Below, in pieces: positions 5,523 through 7,201 of a stretch of 7,201 bases of DNA. Each line of letters starts with the position of its first letter. Position 1 is the stretch's first letter. Under the pieces are notes generated by a model. That model did no database searches. It saw nothing but the letters and a program-made list of their open reading frames with translations, and had not been told where the DNA came from. A program made the position numbers and the translations under genes. This DNA comes from Lachnospiraceae bacterium (GTDB taxonomy: Bacteria > Bacillota > Clostridia > Lachnospirales > Lachnospiraceae): NCBI GenBank assembly GCA_014804495.1, contig JAAUZS010000045.1, forward strand, positions 3,964-11,164. Reading direction: 5' to 3'.

Positions 5523-5552
5523 CAGACTTGTGAATTGTCTGGCTTTTGCATA

Positions 5553-5581
5553 TTGACACATGATGTATCATTGTATACAAT
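5553..5581 (+). promoter_or_regulatory. Strong proximal promoter of the citrate-synthase-like gene
   Basis: A perfect -35 TTGACA (5553-5558), 17-nt spacer, and TACAAT (5576-5581). Predicted start near 5588, leaving a leader of about 53 nt. The palindrome at 5565-5586 covers the right half of the spacer and the whole -10. Confidence 0.82.
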
Positions 5582-5586
5582 GATAC
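5565..5586 (+). promoter_or_regulatory. Perfect 22-bp palindromic operator over the -10 box
   Basis: GTATCATTGTA (5565-5575) is followed directly by its exact reverse complement (5576-5586). Position over the -10 suggests repression by a dimeric regulator. The centre TTGTATACAA resembles the operator of FadR-type GntR regulators, such as the B. subtilis gluconate repressor site as I remember it. No GntR gene is in the window, so the protein that binds is unknown. The XRE protein encoded just upstream is another candidate. Confidence 0.75.
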
Positions 5587-5622
5587 GGTAATGCAAATAA
5601 CATAAATAACGATATACCAAAT

Positions 5623-5629
5623 AAAGGAG
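5623..5629 (+). promoter_or_regulatory. Ribosome-binding site of the citrate-synthase-like gene
   Basis: AAAGGAG with the purine run continuing to 5633; 11 nt from the first G-rich block to ATG 5641, slightly long but acceptable. Confidence 0.6.
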
Positions 5630-5640
5630 AGAGTTGCACA

Positions 5641-7050
5641 ATGGAGAGCAATACCGGATATTTCGAAAACCGCCCGGTTACGATGAACGAGCATAATAAC
5701 CTGCTGCAGATTGAGGAGCATATGTATAAGCTGCAGGACGTTGAAAAACCAAATGCGTTCAGGAATATGTTTCCTTATGATGAAATACCCAAAATACCTT
5801 TTAATGACAGGGTAGTTCCGCACAATATGCCGAAAGAAATATGGATTACGGATACTACTTTCCGGGATGGACAGCAGTCAAGGGCGCCATACAGTACGGA
5901 GCAGATTGTAACAATTTACGATTATCTGCACAGACTTGGCGGTCCGAACGGTATGATACGCCAAAGTGAGTTTTTCCTTTATAGCAAAAAGGACAGGGAT
6001 GCAGTATATAAATGTATGGAGCGTGGATATCAGTTTCCGGAAGTTACTTCGTGGATAAGGGCAAGTAAAGAGGATTTTAAGCTGGTAAAGGATATAGGAA
6101 TGAAGCAGACGGGAATCCTTGTGAGCTGCTCGGACTACCATATTTTTCTCAAACTGAAAATGACGAGAAGACAGGCTATGGAGCACTATCTTTCTGTCGT
6201 TAAGGAATGTCTGGACGAGGGAATAAGCGTAAGATGCCACTTAGAAGACATCACAAGAGCAGATATTTACGGATATGTCGTACCGTTTTGTCAGGAACTG
6301 ATGAAGCTGTCAGAGCAGTACGGACTGCCGATTATCGTTCGTGCCTGCGATACAATGGGATATGGCGTAAACTTTCCGGGTGCGGTTATTCCAAGAAGCG
6401 TTCAGGGTATCATTTATGCGATTCATACTCACGCAGGAGTACCGCATGAGTGCATAGAGTGGCACGGTCATAATGATTTTTACAAGGCAGTTTCAAACTC
6501 TACGACTGCATGGCTCTATGGCTGCGCAGGTGTCAATACGTCACTTTTCGGTATCGGAGAGCGTACCGGTAATACGCCGCTTGAGGCGATGGTGTTTGAG
6601 TATGCGCAGCTGAGGGGAACGTTAAACGGTATGGATACCACTGTGATTACAGAGCTTGCTGAATATTATGAGAAAGAAATCGGATATCAGATTCCGCCGA
6701 GAACGCCGTTTGTCGGAAAGAACTTTAATATTACAAGAGCGGGCATTCATGCAGACGGTTTGTTGAAGAATGAGGAAATTTACAATATTTTCGATACAGA
6801 GAAATTCCTGCACAGACCGGTGCTTTGCGCCGTTTCAAATACTTCCGGTCTTGCCGGCATCGCACATTGGATTAATACATACTTTAAGCTTCCGGAGGAG
6901 AAGAAGATTGAAAAGAACTCCGAGCTTGTAGCATATGTGAAAACATGGGTAGACTCAGAATATGAGGGCGGACGCGTCACTGTTCTTACGGATGGCGAAC
7001 TATTATCGGTTATTGACGAGGGATGCAGGACGCTTGGAATTACACTTTAA
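5641..7050 (+). CDS. DRE-TIM metallolyase, probable Re-citrate synthase (isopropylmalate/homocitrate synthase relative)
   Basis: A 469-residue protein with a TIM-barrel of the isopropylmalate/homocitrate synthase superfamily, which condenses acetyl-CoA with a 2-oxo acid using a divalent metal. After about 65 extra N-terminal residues, the barrel opens with WITDTTFRDGQQS (68-80): Asp71 is the likely metal ligand and Arg75 the catalytic residue. HGHND (275-279) supplies the two metal-binding His, and GIGERTGNTPLE (304-315) is the family's second signature. A lid-like part, TRAGIHADGLLKNEEIYN (365-382), precedes a short C-terminal region. There is no LeuA-type leucine-binding domain. The LYS/DYLHRLGGPNG...IRQSEFFLYS...DRDAV pattern is what I associate with clostridial Re-citrate synthase (first described in Clostridium kluyveri), which makes citrate from oxaloacetate for glutamate synthesis when the usual Si enzyme is absent. 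Homocitrate or isopropylmalate synthase remain alternatives. Transcription appears controlled by a palindromic operator; a membrane-protein gene follows after 20 nt. Confidence 0.8.
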   Translation: MESNTGYFENRPVTMNEHNNLLQIEEHMYKLQDVEKPNAFRNMFPYDEIPKIPFNDRVVPHNMPKEIWITDTTFRDGQQSRAPYSTEQIVTIYDYLHRLGGPNGMIRQSEFFLYSKKDRDAVYKCMERGYQFPEVTSWIRASKEDFKLVKDIGMKQTGILVSCSDYHIFLKLKMTRRQAMEHYLSVVKECLDEGISVRCHLEDITRADIYGYVVPFCQELMKLSEQYGLPIIVRACDTMGYGVNFPGAVIPRSVQGIIYAIHTHAGVPHECIEWHGHNDFYKAVSNSTTAWLYGCAGVNTSLFGIGERTGNTPLEAMVFEYAQLRGTLNGMDTTVITELAEYYEKEIGYQIPPRTPFVGKNFNITRAGIHADGLLKNEEIYNIFDTEKFLHRPVLCAVSNTSGLAGIAHWINTYFKLPEEKKIEKNSELVAYVKTWVDSEYEGGRVTVLTDGELLSVIDEGCRTLGITL

Positions 7051-7070
7051 AAGAATTAAGAGGAAAGACA

Positions 7071-7201
7071 ATGCAAGATAAACAAAAAAAACAGCGTCTG
7101 GCACAGTGGCTGATAATATTGACAGCATTTTCCATATATTTTAGTTTATCATGCTTTCTGCCGATATATAAGGCGCCTGATGAAATAATGAGATATGATG
7201 T
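7071..7201 (+). CDS. Polytopic membrane protein, N-terminal fragment (possibly glycosyltransferase/DUF2142-like)
   Basis: Only the first 43 codons are in the window. A charged start (MQDKQKKQR) precedes a hydrophobic helix WLIILTAFSIYFSLSCFL (13-30), and then PIYKAPDEIMRYDV. A first membrane helix followed by a P--APDE---R/H motif is what I know from membrane glycosyltransferases of the PMT/ArnT type and the related DUF2142 family, where the acidic pair after the first helix is near the active site. This is a suggestion from 43 residues. The start has AGAGGA (7059-7064) six bases upstream, and lies 20 nt after the preceding stop with no terminator between, so it is probably co-transcribed, at least in part, with the citrate-synthase-like gene. 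Confidence 0.5.
   Translation, partial: MQDKQKKQRLAQWLIILTAFSIYFSLSCFLPIYKAPDEIMRYD

Larger units (their letters stand above)
5459..5525 (+). repeat. Intergenic hairpin-promoter repeat, copy C
   Basis: Partner of copy B with identical internal spacing: hairpin start to TATAAT is 58 nt in both, 57 in copy A. Starts 24 nt after the XRE stop. Unlike the other copies, it is followed by a second promoter (5553) before the next gene. Confidence 0.75.

Noticed and set aside
5878..6240. A 120-residue - strand frame and other antisense frames inside the citrate-synthase-like gene.
   Set aside because: They mirror a strongly conserved gene, have low-complexity composition, and lack a ribosome-binding site.

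Overview
The window looks like chromosomal DNA of a low-to-mid-GC Gram-positive anaerobe, most plausibly a clostridium of the Lachnospiraceae type. The signs are strong AAAGGAGG ribosome-binding sites, housekeeping promoters with TATAAT-like -10 boxes, a TTG start, an AT-rich intramembrane protease, an AraC regulator with a GyrI-like sensor domain, and a citrate-synthase gene of the Re-type/isopropylmalate-synthase lineage known from anaerobic clostridia. The genus is an inference; no rRNA or other marker is present. All real genes are on the + strand.

Layout. 1-243: C-terminal end of an AlkD-like DNA alkylation repair protein, closed by a hairpin terminator (273-311). 348-1446: an ECF sigma factor overlapping a membrane-anchored protein that is probably its anti-sigma factor. 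1600-2845: a tight three-gene unit, a small P-loop kinase, a minimal C39-like cysteine-peptidase-fold protein (start probably 2106, not 2100) and a Cys-containing protein of the TIGR04076 type. 2948-3856: AraC/GyrI-type regulator. 3999-4793: CPBP intramembrane protease. 4929-5435: XRE repressor-like protein with two C-terminal membrane segments and a TTG start. 5641-7050: Re-citrate-synthase-like enzyme, with a strong promoter overlapped by a perfect 22-bp palindrome. 7071-7201: start of a polytopic membrane protein that runs off the window.

The most distinctive non-coding feature is a repeated intergenic cassette, present three times (about 1478-1540, 3898-3964 and 5459-5525) and always in the same orientation. 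Each copy is a 9-10 bp hairpin whose stem shows compensatory changes, then 10-11 nt, then a promoter with a fixed 17-nt spacer and an extended -10 (TGnTAyAAT). Each copy sits just after one gene and just before the next transcription unit. It therefore looks like a portable 'stop-then-start' boundary element separating the sigma/anti-sigma pair, the AraC gene and the CPBP/XRE block from what follows.

How the genes work together: most of the window is a string of small regulatory and stress-type units (ECF sigma/anti-sigma, AraC/GyrI, CPBP plus membrane XRE) rather than one pathway. The metabolic gene at the right end has its own, probably repressor-controlled, promoter. No mobile-element genes, CRISPR arrays, tRNAs or rRNAs were seen.
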